Origin: Olsenella sp. Marseille-P4559
GTDB taxonomy: Bacteria > Actinomycetota > Coriobacteriia > Coriobacteriales > Atopobiaceae
Direction: 5' to 3'
NCBI RefSeq assembly: GCF_900605015.1
Contig: NZ_LR027573.1
Coordinates: 924,727-988,726 of the forward strand
Length of the DNA stretch: 64,000 nt
The notes under the pieces are model-generated. The model was not told the origin of the DNA, did no database searches, and was given only the letters and a program-made list of their open reading frames with translations. Below, piece by piece: positions 53,478 through 60,351 of this stretch (the first letter of the stretch is position 1; every line of letters starts with the position of its first letter). Both the position numbers and the translations under genes were made by a program.

Positions 53478-53632
53478 CGGAAGCCCCTTCCATGAATGCG
53501 GCGTGGCCGCTGGCGGTTTGGACACCTCTATTGTCGGCCTAATCCGCGGATATGCATGCAGGAGGGGCTTCCAACTTTTTTATGTCCTGCTAATATCGTC
53601 TTGTATAGTATTATTAAAAGGGGGAAATGTTT

Positions 53633-53659
53633 ATGTTACATAGCATGCGTATTCGATAA
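53633..53659 (+). CDS. Regulatory leader peptide MLHSMRIR
   Basis: An 8-codon reading frame (ATG 53633, TAA 53657-53659) with a GGGGG ribosome site at 53620-53625. It ends in Arg-Ile-Arg, the (+)X(+) pattern at which macrolide-bound ribosomes stall, and resembles in length and end the leader peptides of macrolide efflux genes. A terminator-like hairpin follows, then the methyltransferase gene. It probably controls that gene by drug-induced attenuation. Confidence 0.6.
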   Translation: MLHSMRIR

Positions 53660-53683
53660 GCATTGAAATCAAAAAAGATTTTT

Positions 53684-53707
53684 CCCATTTTCAATATGGG
53701 CTTTTTT
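53684..53707 (+). terminator. Attenuator-type terminator upstream of the methyltransferase
   Basis: CCCAT (53684-53688) and ATGGG (~53696-53700) form a stem followed by CTTTTTTG. An upstream CATTGAAA (53661-53668), directly after the leader peptide, can pair with TTTTCAAT in the terminator loop and arm, giving an alternative antiterminator. Confidence 0.6.
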
Positions 53708-53761
53708 GAAAAATTAGAAATCATAATCAAAAACTCTGAAAAACAAAAGGAAGGATATTAA

Positions 53762-54751
53762 ATGAAACACTTACCTAAAAGTACACTTACGGAAATATTG
53801 AATGACCCATACGGATTTACTTACAAAGAAATGTCGGAAGTAATTGGAGAGGATAAAGCAAGAGCCTTATATGCGGAATTGTATAAACAGCCATTTCACA
53901 AAAAAAATCTATCAATATCAACAAAAAAAGTCTATAAAAGTAGCGATACTGAAAAGTATGTTTATGAATTGAAAGACAACAGGTATATCGAAACGGTTTT
54001 TATTAAACGGCGAGATGGTGGGACTGTTTGCGTAAGTACGCAAGTTGGTTGTTCTGTTGGCTGTATTTTTTGTGAGTCCGGACGCAATGGTTTCGTTCGT
54101 AATCTAACACCATCTGAAATTGTGCAGCAGGTCATATTGATACGTCAAAAAGTAAATCGTATCGTTTTTATGGGAATGGGAGAACCTTTATTCAATTACG
54201 ACAACTTGATTGCAGCAATCCATATTCTTCGAGATAGAAATGGACTTAACTTTCCAACCGACGGCATTACCGTATCAACAGTTGGTCCAGTTAATCAATT
54301 AAAAAAATTGCGCGAAGAACATCTAAAAATTCAGTTGACAATATCTTTACATGCAGCAACACAGGCTGCGAGAAACTGCATCATTCCTCATATGCACATG
54401 TACGCTATTGAAGATGTTGTTAAGCAAGCATTGTCCTATTCACAAAGGCATAATCGAAAAGTGGTATTTGCGTATTTGCTTTTACCAGGTATAAATGACC
54501 GTTCCTCAGATATAAAGCAACTTGCAAAATGGTTTAAGGGCAAAAATGTTATGATTAACGTGCTGCAATACAACCCGACGAGTAATTCAAAAATTAGAGC
54601 ACCACAAAAACAAGAAATGGTTGCGTTCAAACATCAATTAGAGCAAACAGGACTTGAAGTTACCATGAGAGTTTCTCATGGTAGAAAGATTAAAGCAGCT
54701 TGTGGACAGTTAGCTAATACATATAATAAAGCCAAAAAACAACAAAAATAA
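53762..54751 (+). CDS. RlmN/Cfr-family 23S rRNA (A2503) methyltransferase, acquired
   Basis: A 329-residue radical SAM methyltransferase. Cluster motif VGCSVGCIFCESG (Cx3Cx2C), SAM motifs MGMGEPLFN and SLHAATQAAR, and the second catalytic Cys in KAACGQL. Local sequence (RNLTPSEIVQQV) looks closer to RlmN than to classical Cfr. The gene is AT-rich in a GC-rich genome, follows a stalling-type leader and attenuator, and sits between an IS and conjugative-element debris, so it is an acquired copy, not the housekeeping rlmN. Methylation at A2503 can confer resistance to several ribosome-targeting drugs if C8 is the target; this cannot be decided from sequence. ATG 53762 with AAGGAAGG. Confidence 0.85.
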   Translation: MKHLPKSTLTEILNDPYGFTYKEMSEVIGEDKARALYAELYKQPFHKKNLSISTKKVYKSSDTEKYVYELKDNRYIETVFIKRRDGGTVCVSTQVGCSVGCIFCESGRNGFVRNLTPSEIVQQVILIRQKVNRIVFMGMGEPLFNYDNLIAAIHILRDRNGLNFPTDGITVSTVGPVNQLKKLREEHLKIQLTISLHAATQAARNCIIPHMHMYAIEDVVKQALSYSQRHNRKVVFAYLLLPGINDRSSDIKQLAKWFKGKNVMINVLQYNPTSNSKIRAPQKQEMVAFKHQLEQTGLEVTMRVSHGRKIKAACGQLANTYNKAKKQQK

Positions 54752-54781
54752 TTTAATTAAAAGAGCCAGACGCACAGACGC

Positions 54782-54831
54782 AGAGCCGATAATATGCAGT
54801 TTGAAATACTGCTGTTATCGGCTCTTTTTTG
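54782..54831 (+). terminator. Terminator of the methyltransferase gene
   Basis: AGAGCCGATAA (54782-54792) pairs with TTATCGGCTCT (54815-54825), with an inner CAGT..ACTG stem, followed by TTTTTT. The 170 bases after it (to 55001) hold no gene except a GCGGCGG-containing stem before the next ribosome site. Confidence 0.9.
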
Positions 54832-55001
54832 ATTTAATTTGTGCCCCCAATAACCATATTGGAGCAAAATCAGAACTGTTGCTTGTCGTTCTTTGATTTC
54901 CGCAGCAGCTTTGAAAAACCAAAGCCGCCGTTTCTTTTTATCTTCTAATGAAATGACGCGGTATCACTGTTAAAAGCGGCGGCTAAAAGGAGGTAGCCGC
55001 C

Positions 55002-55112
55002 ATGAAGCACATACCCTATCGACAAAATCCGACGGTCATTGACATATCAAAAAAAGCCCGACCACCGCCGGGGAAATTTCTACCCATGAATATGAACTGT
55101 ATAATCATATAA
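55002..55112 (+). CDS. Small 36-residue protein from a Firmicutes conjugative element
   Basis: ATG 55002 follows a perfect AAAGGAGG site. The peptide begins MKHIPYRQNPTVIDISKKAR and is Pro/Lys-rich. Similar tiny genes precede sigma-factor genes in Firmicutes integrative elements, which matches the next gene's first codons. The function is unknown; it may be a truncated relic. Confidence 0.5.
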   Translation: MKHIPYRQNPTVIDISKKARPPPGKFLPMNMNCIII

Positions 55113-55288
55113 ATACATTTTTTAATTCCTTTGCGTCCGTTTGCATTTTGCAGACGGGCGCATTTTGCTGTCCTCAAAAAAATTTGAAAAAAGTTTGCTG
55201 TTTGAGTTGGCAAAATTTCGGTGCTTCCGTGGAGGGCAGCCGAAAGGGGAACACCAACCCGCCCCCGGGAACGAAAGGGGGTGAGAAA

Positions 55289-55807
55289 ATGAACCCTGCA
55301 CAATTTGAATGGCAAACGAGATGTGAGTTTAATGCGTACTATAAGGAAGAAGGGCTGCCGTTCGTCCTCGACTACGACGTCTGGCACCGCAAAGACGCCG
55401 CTGCAAACGGGATGTTCGACGACGAGGCCTCACCGGAGAACCGCGACTGGCGAGACGAGCACGATGGTATCATCGCCGACACCATTGCCGGCATCCTCTT
55501 CAAGGCGCTGCCGGCACATACCATCCCGCCGAAGCTCAGGTTCAGCTATGAGAACGTACCCGCCCTCGACGCCGAGATTCTAAGCGTATACTGCGGGTTC
55601 GAAGCCGCGGGGCTCTCGTTCTCCCTGGATTTCGAGCTCAATACCGGCAGGGGCGGCAACCGAGTTCTCCTCGAGCTGGAGCCTGAACCCTCCGCAGGGA
55701 ACGTAAGCCTCACCTGCGAGGGAATGGACGACGATTTCACAGCCGCTTGGAATCCCGATACCGCAAAGTGGGACAAGCCCCTCCCCGCCAAGCAACAGGG
55801 AAAATAG
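55289..55807 (+). CDS. Chimeric gene: conjugative-element sigma-factor start fused to an unknown protein
   Basis: 172 residues. Residues 1-~21 (MNPAQFEWQTRCEFNAYYKE) match the start of sigma factors of Firmicutes conjugative transposons and are AT-rich. From about 55352 the DNA turns GC-rich and encodes a different protein (LPFVLDYDVWHRKDAAANGM, then FDDEASPENRDWRDEHDGII, SYENVPALDAEILSVYCGFE) whose family I do not recognise. The fusion keeps frame and the foreign GTGAGAAA leader and ribosome site, so the junction is a recombination point that gave the native gene a new start. Confidence 0.65.
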   Translation: MNPAQFEWQTRCEFNAYYKEEGLPFVLDYDVWHRKDAAANGMFDDEASPENRDWRDEHDGIIADTIAGILFKALPAHTIPPKLRFSYENVPALDAEILSVYCGFEAAGLSFSLDFELNTGRGGNRVLLELEPEPSAGNVSLTCEGMDDDFTAAWNPDTAKWDKPLPAKQQGK

Positions 55808-55809
55808 CC

Positions 55810-56556
55810 ATGGGCGCGTATCTGGGCCTGCGCGACAGCTGGTTTTGGGAAGACGACGCAATCCTCGACGCAATCGAGACGCTTCAGGACCAGGCAGACG
55901 GCACGTTCTACCCGGCCGAATACGGGCCGGAGGGCCACACGGACATCGCCTGCCCCAACCTTTGGGGCTATCTGATCCCGCAGGAGGAGTCGGAACCGTT
56001 CGAGCGCCTTTTCGCGGCACGCGAAGACGAGCAGGTCGCAAAGCTCTACGGGACCCGCTTCGCCTACGCCCGATGGTACAACGGTGCCGACGGCGAACCC
56101 AAGGTGGGCTTTCTCCCCGCGCCCGTCTCCCGTGAGGAGCCCCTTGCGGGAGGCGTCGGCAAGAAGGCGACGTGGGCGCGGTTCTGGACGTGGGGACCTG
56201 CCCTCGAGGACAACATAGACATGAGCTGCGATCTGGTCACGGGTTGGTGCGAAATCGAGTACGTCTCCAGGAAACGCGACCTTCCCGCCGCCAGATTCAG
56301 GGTTGCCGCGGCCAAGCTCGCGCCCTATGCCACCATCGGCGAAGGCGTCCACTATGGCGAGCGCGGGGAAAGCCCGTGGATGATCTACGACGGTTTCTAC
56401 TGGAGCTACATCCTCGGGACTGACGATGCCGTCCTGCTTAGGGGGACGAGAAGCGGCTCTTCCGAGAAGAGCTACGAGCCCATTCTTTCTCTGTTCCGCT
56501 CGATAAGAAGGTCCGCTCGCGGCGTGACGCGCCGGCTTTGGGGATTCGCCATCTAG
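55810..56556 (+). CDS. Unknown acidic protein downstream of the chimeric gene
   Basis: A 248-residue soluble protein rich in Trp and acidic residues (MGAYLGLRDSWFWEDDAILD, FYPAEYGPEGHTDIACPNLW, EGVHYGERGESPWMIYDGFY). ATG 55810 lies two bases after the upstream stop, so the pair is cotranscribed. No signal peptide or membrane helix. The two-gene unit could be a toxin/immunity-like cassette, but this is speculation; no family recognised. Confidence 0.6.
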   Translation: MGAYLGLRDSWFWEDDAILDAIETLQDQADGTFYPAEYGPEGHTDIACPNLWGYLIPQEESEPFERLFAAREDEQVAKLYGTRFAYARWYNGADGEPKVGFLPAPVSREEPLAGGVGKKATWARFWTWGPALEDNIDMSCDLVTGWCEIEYVSRKRDLPAARFRVAAAKLAPYATIGEGVHYGERGESPWMIYDGFYWSYILGTDDAVLLRGTRSGSSEKSYEPILSLFRSIRRSARGVTRRLWGFAI

Positions 56557-57137
56557 CAATGGCGGAGAAGAACCCAGCCTAGCAAGGGAATTCTTGTATT
56601 GCAGATGGGTTCCAAAAAAGCAACGCAAAGGCCACCGAGCCTTACGGGGCGTCCTTGCGCATACCTTCGCCGTTCGTCTGCTCCCGCTCAGCCGAATCGC
56701 CAACCGCAACAGGCCATGTCCCAACGGATGGGTACCATTTATCCGGGTGCACCTGGGGCAACGGGCCGGCAGGCCCGCGCAAGGTCGCTCGCAGAACACG
56801 CAACATCAAACACGACAGAAGAGGCGAACGACAGATGCCGGACCCCGGACGACAGCACCGCGGAAGACGAGCATTCCGACCACAACCGAACAATCTTCGA
56901 TCCTAGGCAGGCGCCCGCATGGGCGCCTTTTTCTTTTCAGGGACTTAGCTGAGAGCTAAGGCACGTGGCTCATGGCCGTTTCGTGGAGGCCCGACCAGCT
57001 CGACCCACCTCGACCCGTCTCCGTTCCCGTCGGGCGCGCAGATCGCCATCAGGCGGTTCAATCGTCGCGCAGACGAAGAGGCACACGGTGTCGCGCGGCG
57101 TGCCCGCGCGGTGCCGCACGGGAAGATTGGAGGAACC
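56557..57137. other. Gene-free stretch at the left side of the conjugative element
   Basis: Several overlapping open frames exist but all have low-complexity or Arg/Pro-rich products and no ribosome site. The only clear signal is a terminator, GGCGCCC-GCAT-GGGCGCC followed by TTTTT, at 56910-56936. Confidence 0.5.
56910..56936 (+). terminator. Terminator before the conjugative element genes
   Basis: GGCGCCC (56910-56916) and GGGCGCC (56921-56927) with loop GCAT, then TTTTTCTTTT. Confidence 0.88.
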
Positions 57138-57356
57138 ATGGCACGCGCAGCCGAATGCGCCGCGCCCGAGGGAAGCCAGGACCGCGACGAATGGATGACG
57201 GTGATCGAGATGCAGGAGTACATGAGGGCGAGCAGAAACAAGGCGTACGACCTCATCTGGTCGGGAGAGATCGACTCGTACAGGCTCGGAAGGAAGCTCC
57301 TGGTTTCGAGGGCGTCCGTGGACGCCTACATCGAATCGAGGAGCGGCAGGAAATGA
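57138..57356 (+). CDS. Excisionase-like helix-turn-helix protein
   Basis: A 72-residue protein with a MerR/excisionase-type HTH_17 domain (WMTVIEMQEYMRASRNKAYD, LIWSGEIDSYRLGRKLLVSR, ASVDAYIESR). These proteins act as recombination directionality factors or small regulators in integrative elements. ATG 57138 follows GGAGG. First gene of the conjugative element's plus-strand run. Confidence 0.82.
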   Translation: MARAAECAAPEGSQDRDEWMTVIEMQEYMRASRNKAYDLIWSGEIDSYRLGRKLLVSRASVDAYIESRSGRK

Positions 57357-57434
57357 CGGCGGCGACCGCCCCGGGAGCCGCCCGCGGCCGGGCACGCGAG
57401 GGAGCCTCGAGACGAAAGGAGCTCGAGGACGACC

Positions 57435-57683
57435 ATGACCAAGAGCACTAGCAGGAGCCAGGTGAGGCTCATCGCATCGACCAACGCGATATTCGGCGCC
57501 GACGAGGCGTGCGCGATGCTGCGCATCAGCCGCGACGCCATGTACCGGCTCGCAAAAGACCCCGACGACCCGTTCCCAATCCGCTACATCGGCGGCAAGA
57601 CGCGCGACGGCATCGTGCTGCACGACGAGCTCGTCGCATGGGTCGAGCGCAACAGCGTCGTCGGCTCGCCCAGAAGGGGCTAG
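57435..57683 (+). CDS. Second small HTH DNA-binding protein
   Basis: An 82-residue protein with a MerR-like/HTH_17 pattern (IFGADEACAMLRISRDAMYR, LAKDPDDPFPIRYIGGKTRD, VLHDELVAWVERN). It is a diverged paralogue in type of the gene just upstream. ATG 57435. Role probably excision, copy control or regulation of the following replication genes. Confidence 0.75.
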   Translation: MTKSTSRSQVRLIASTNAIFGADEACAMLRISRDAMYRLAKDPDDPFPIRYIGGKTRDGIVLHDELVAWVERNSVVGSPRRG

Positions 57684-57688
57684 CGCCG

Positions 57689-58204
57689 ATGGCGGCCGCA
57701 GGCCCGAGGGGGCGCGACGGCCCCTCCCCGCGCGAGTTCACGACGGTACGGCACTTCATGATGGCGGACCTGGGCCTCTCCGGCCTTCCCCTGCTCGTCT
57801 ACGCGCGCATCTTCGGCTTCTGCGATGCCGGGTGCGGCTACTTCGAGAGCAAGGGCGGCCTGGCCCGGTTCCTCAACGTGCAGGAGCGCAGCGCATACCG
57901 CGCCATCCGCGACCTGCTCGAGCAGGGCCTCATCGAGGAATGCGGCGTGCACGCCCCGGCGCGCGGGCACGCAACCAAGCGGTACCGCATCGTGCGCGAG
58001 AGGCTGCCGCCCGGAGCGCTGGCAACCCCTGACGATTCGTCAGGGTTCCCGGCGCGAAAGGGTGACGAGATGACAGGGTTCACCGCGAACAAGGATGACG
58101 AACCGTCAGGGTTCGCAGCCCGAACCCCTGACGAGATGACAGGGAAACCCCTGACGATATGCCACCCAATAAGCAAAAGGGACAACAAGGACTTCAGAAG
58201 ATAA
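57689..58204 (+). CDS. Replication initiator-like protein with internal 11-residue repeats
   Basis: A 171-residue protein. Residues ~20-105 form a winged-helix domain like DnaD/phage replication organisers (FTTVRHFMMADLGLSGLPLL, YFESKGGLARFLNVQERSAY, IRDLLEQGLIEECG). The C-terminal ~50 residues repeat an 11-residue unit of the form DExxGFxARxx and end KPLTICHPI, as in phage-type initiators. At DNA level this tail is a regular iteron-like array. ATG 57689 lies 6 bases after the previous stop. It is followed by a DnaC-like loader, giving a lambda O/P-like replication pair. Confidence 0.75.
   Translation: MAAAGPRGRDGPSPREFTTVRHFMMADLGLSGLPLLVYARIFGFCDAGCGYFESKGGLARFLNVQERSAYRAIRDLLEQGLIEECGVHAPARGHATKRYRIVRERLPPGALATPDDSSGFPARKGDEMTGFTANKDDEPSGFAARTPDEMTGKPLTICHPISKRDNKDFRR
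58030..58161. repeat. Iteron-like array inside the initiator gene
   Basis: Four repeats of the form TGACGAnnnGnCAGGG start at 58030, 58063, 58096 and 58129, exactly 33 bases apart, with a partial fifth (CTGACGATAT) at 58151. Each unit is itself roughly palindromic (for example TGACGATTCGTCA). The 33-base period is 11 codons and about three helical turns. Candidate origin of replication or control region. Confidence 0.65.
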
Positions 58205-58218
58205 GGAAGGGGCGCCCG

Positions 58219-59007
58219 ATGGACCGAGCGGGACTCATCACCCTGGAGCAGGCCCGTGCGGCCGGGCTCTCCTTCGACGAGCCGGAGCCGAGGGCGTGCC
58301 CGCACTGCGGCGCCGCCCTCGAGCCGCTCGGCGCGGCGCTAGCAGGCAGGGTCGCCTGGGTCTCCGCCGCCCCCTGCCCGTGCGAGGGCGCGGTCAGCGA
58401 GCGGGAGGCCGAGGCGCGAAGGCGCGCCAACCTCGCCGCCAAGGAGGAGGAGGCCCGCCGGGAGAAGGTGCTCGCGCGCGCGGGCATCCCCAGGCGCTAC
58501 TGGGCCGCCGAGGCAGACCGCCCCGAGTTCGCCGAGTACATCGCCTCGTTCGCGGGCAACGGTGGCGCCGGGCTCTACATACACGGGGGCGTCGGTGCCG
58601 GCAAGACGCACGCCGCCTCCGCCATGGCCAGGCTGTTCGCCGAGGCGGGCTACGAGGTCGCCTTCACGACCGCCAAGGGCATGCTCGAGCGCGTGAAGGC
58701 GACGTTCGACGAGGGCGGCACCGAGGCCGCCGTCGCGCGGTACGCCAAGTGCGACGTCCTCGTGCTCGACGACCTCGGCAAGGAGGACGCGACCGAATGG
58801 TCCGTCGGCACCGTGTTCAGCGTGCTCGATGCGCGCTACGAGGACATGCGCCCGACCATCGTCACGTCGAACTACGCGCCCGGCGCGCTGGCGGACAGGC
58901 TCGCGAGGCGCGGCGAGCGCGTCACGGCAGAGGCCATCGCGAGCAGGATCTCCCAGACCTGCAGGCCCGTCTACCTGGGCGGAAGGGACAGGCGCCGGCG
59001 CGGCTGA
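58219..59007 (+). CDS. DnaC/IstB-like helicase loader ATPase
   Basis: A 262-residue AAA ATPase: N-terminal zinc-finger-like region (ACPHCGAALE, CPCEG), coiled coil rich in Arg/Glu/Ala, then Walker A IHGGVGAGKTHAA (~135), Walker B CDVLVLDDLGKED and sensor TIVTSNYAPG with Arg-finger region RISQTCRPV. It would load the replicative helicase at the element's origin together with the preceding initiator. ATG 58219 with AAGGAAGG. Confidence 0.9.
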   Translation: MDRAGLITLEQARAAGLSFDEPEPRACPHCGAALEPLGAALAGRVAWVSAAPCPCEGAVSEREAEARRRANLAAKEEEARREKVLARAGIPRRYWAAEADRPEFAEYIASFAGNGGAGLYIHGGVGAGKTHAASAMARLFAEAGYEVAFTTAKGMLERVKATFDEGGTEAAVARYAKCDVLVLDDLGKEDATEWSVGTVFSVLDARYEDMRPTIVTSNYAPGALADRLARRGERVTAEAIASRISQTCRPVYLGGRDRRRRG

Positions 59008-59208
59008 CCTGTGCGCTTCCCGTGGAGGCGCGGACGGCTCGACCCAGCTCGACCCATCGCGGGCGGCCCCGCCCTCCGACGCAATTGAAATCGCTATACA
59101 CGTCTTGGGCGGCGCCGACGCGCCAGCACGCACGTCTGCTCCGACTCGCACCGTGCCCCCATCGCGAGGACGCCGCCCGCCAAGCAACAAACGAAAGGCG
59201 GAGGGCCC

Positions 59209-59742
59209 ATGGACGGCTTCGAGAGGATAACCGGCCGCGAGCACGACGGGCTCGTGGAGAAGTGCCAGGAGAACGGCTGGCTCAAGGTCGGCGGCTTCGA
59301 CTGGCAGGACGACCCGTTCCTCGAGGAGTACCCCTACGAGTTCTCCCGCACGGACAGCGTCGACAGGCTCCGCGAGGCGCTGGGCTCGGGCAACTGGGCC
59401 ATACGCCAGGGGTTCTGCTACCGCGACCTCGCGTTCATCCAGCAGGTGAACGGCGGCGACGAGTGGTGGACGCTCAAGCGCGACGGCGACGCGTGGACCG
59501 GCTTCGAGAGCTGGAGCTTCGGCGCCATCGCCCAGGAGCCCGAGCGGTTCGAGCGCGCCATGCGCGACATGTGCGAGGCGACGCCGGAGCAGTGCCGCAG
59601 CGGCGAGTGGGCCCATCTGCACGAGAAGTCTCCCGAGCCGCTGGCGCAGCGCGCCGCGTCCGCCCGCGAGGCGAGCCGCGCGCACGCCGGGCAGGAAGCC
59701 CGCGCCCCAATGGCGCGCGAGAGGGCCGTCGGGGCCGAATAG
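59209..59742 (+). CDS. Conjugative-element protein of unknown function
   Basis: A 177-residue soluble protein: N-terminal region with GREHDGLVEKCQENGWLKVG, Trp/Phe-rich middle (QQVNGGDEWWTLKRDGDAWT, GFESWSFGAIAQEPERFERA) and an Ala/Arg-rich helical tail (RAASAREASRAHAGQEAR) that resembles the tail of the next protein. Some Firmicutes conjugative elements encode similar small proteins before the DUF3801 gene. ATG 59209 after GGAGGG. Followed by a terminator. Confidence 0.75.
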   Translation: MDGFERITGREHDGLVEKCQENGWLKVGGFDWQDDPFLEEYPYEFSRTDSVDRLREALGSGNWAIRQGFCYRDLAFIQQVNGGDEWWTLKRDGDAWTGFESWSFGAIAQEPERFERAMRDMCEATPEQCRSGEWAHLHEKSPEPLAQRAASAREASRAHAGQEARAPMARERAVGAE

Positions 59743-59750
59743 GGACGACC

Positions 59751-59773
59751 GGGGCGCGAAGGCGCCCCTTTTT
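59751..59773 (+). terminator. Terminator between 59209-59742 and the transfer genes
   Basis: GGGGCGC (59751-59757) and GCGCCCC (59762-59768) with loop GAAG, followed by TTTTT. Confidence 0.85.
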
Positions 59774-59799
59774 CATCTCGACTGGAAGGGAGGCGCGGG

Positions 59800-60351
59800 A
59801 TGGCGAGCGACTACGGGGACGAGGCGGGCGGCAAGCTGCTCGACTGGATGCTGAGGATCGGCCAGGAGGCCGGCGCCGAGGCAATGGCGCGCAGCGCGAG
59901 GGAGCTCTCCGAGCGCCTCGCGGGAATCCGCGGGACCATCGCCGGCGGGCGCGCCGAGGCCATCGCGGCCGACGGCGTGCCGACCTACGCGAAGCTCAGC
60001 CTCGAGGAGCTCTCTGGGCTTCCCGAGTACGCGACGATCAAGGAGGTCGTCTCCGACAAGCTGCGCGCCGCGTCGGTCGAGCACCACATCATCCCCGGCG
60101 AGGGCCGCGACTGGCTGCTCTTCAAGGTGGAGGACGCCCCCGAGGTCGACGAGGCCTTCCGCCAGCTGGAGCAAGAGACGGGCAAGGCCGCTGACCGCGC
60201 GAGGGAGCGGCTAGCCGAGATCGCCGAGAGGCGCCAGGAGCCCGAGCGGCTGGCGGAGCGCGCGGAGCGTGCGCGCGAGGCGTCGAGGGCCCACAGCCAG
60301 GACATCGGCCGGGACCGCGGCCCGCGCCAGATCGAGGGGCCCGAGAGATGA
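59800..60351 (+). CDS. DUF3801-like conjugation accessory protein
   Basis: A 183-residue protein. Residues ~60-125 (SLEELSGLPEYATIKEVVSD, IIPGEGRDWLLFKVEDAPEV) resemble DUF3801, a family encoded just upstream of the coupling protein in many conjugative transposons. A long charged coiled-coil tail (RARERLAEIAERRQEPERLA) follows. Its stop overlaps the T4CP gene start (ATGA). Confidence 0.75.
   Translation: MASDYGDEAGGKLLDWMLRIGQEAGAEAMARSARELSERLAGIRGTIAGGRAEAIAADGVPTYAKLSLEELSGLPEYATIKEVVSDKLRAASVEHHIIPGEGRDWLLFKVEDAPEVDEAFRQLEQETGKAADRARERLAEIAERRQEPERLAERAERAREASRAHSQDIGRDRGPRQIEGPER

Larger units (their letters stand above)
52053..53596 (-). mobile_element. IS110/IS1111-group insertion sequence
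   Basis: A 1544-bp unit bounded by 15-bp inverted repeats with one mismatch: ATATGAGCAGGACAT at 52053-52067 and ATGTCCTGCTAATAT at 53582-53596. Inside are the transposase (52365-53477, minus strand) and a ~297-base non-coding 3' end. Terminal or subterminal inverted repeats and a long non-coding right end are features of the IS1111 subgroup. It separates the Abi/RNA module from the foreign AT-rich segment. Confidence 0.7.

Noticed and set aside
56594-56959. Overlapping plus-strand frames of about 120 codons
   Set aside because: Three frames are open at once, products are compositionally random, no ribosome site, and a terminator lies inside.
58030-58161. A CRISPR array
   Set aside because: Repeats are regular, but the intervening sequence is too short (14-17 bases), coding in one frame, and no cas genes are near; iterons fit better.
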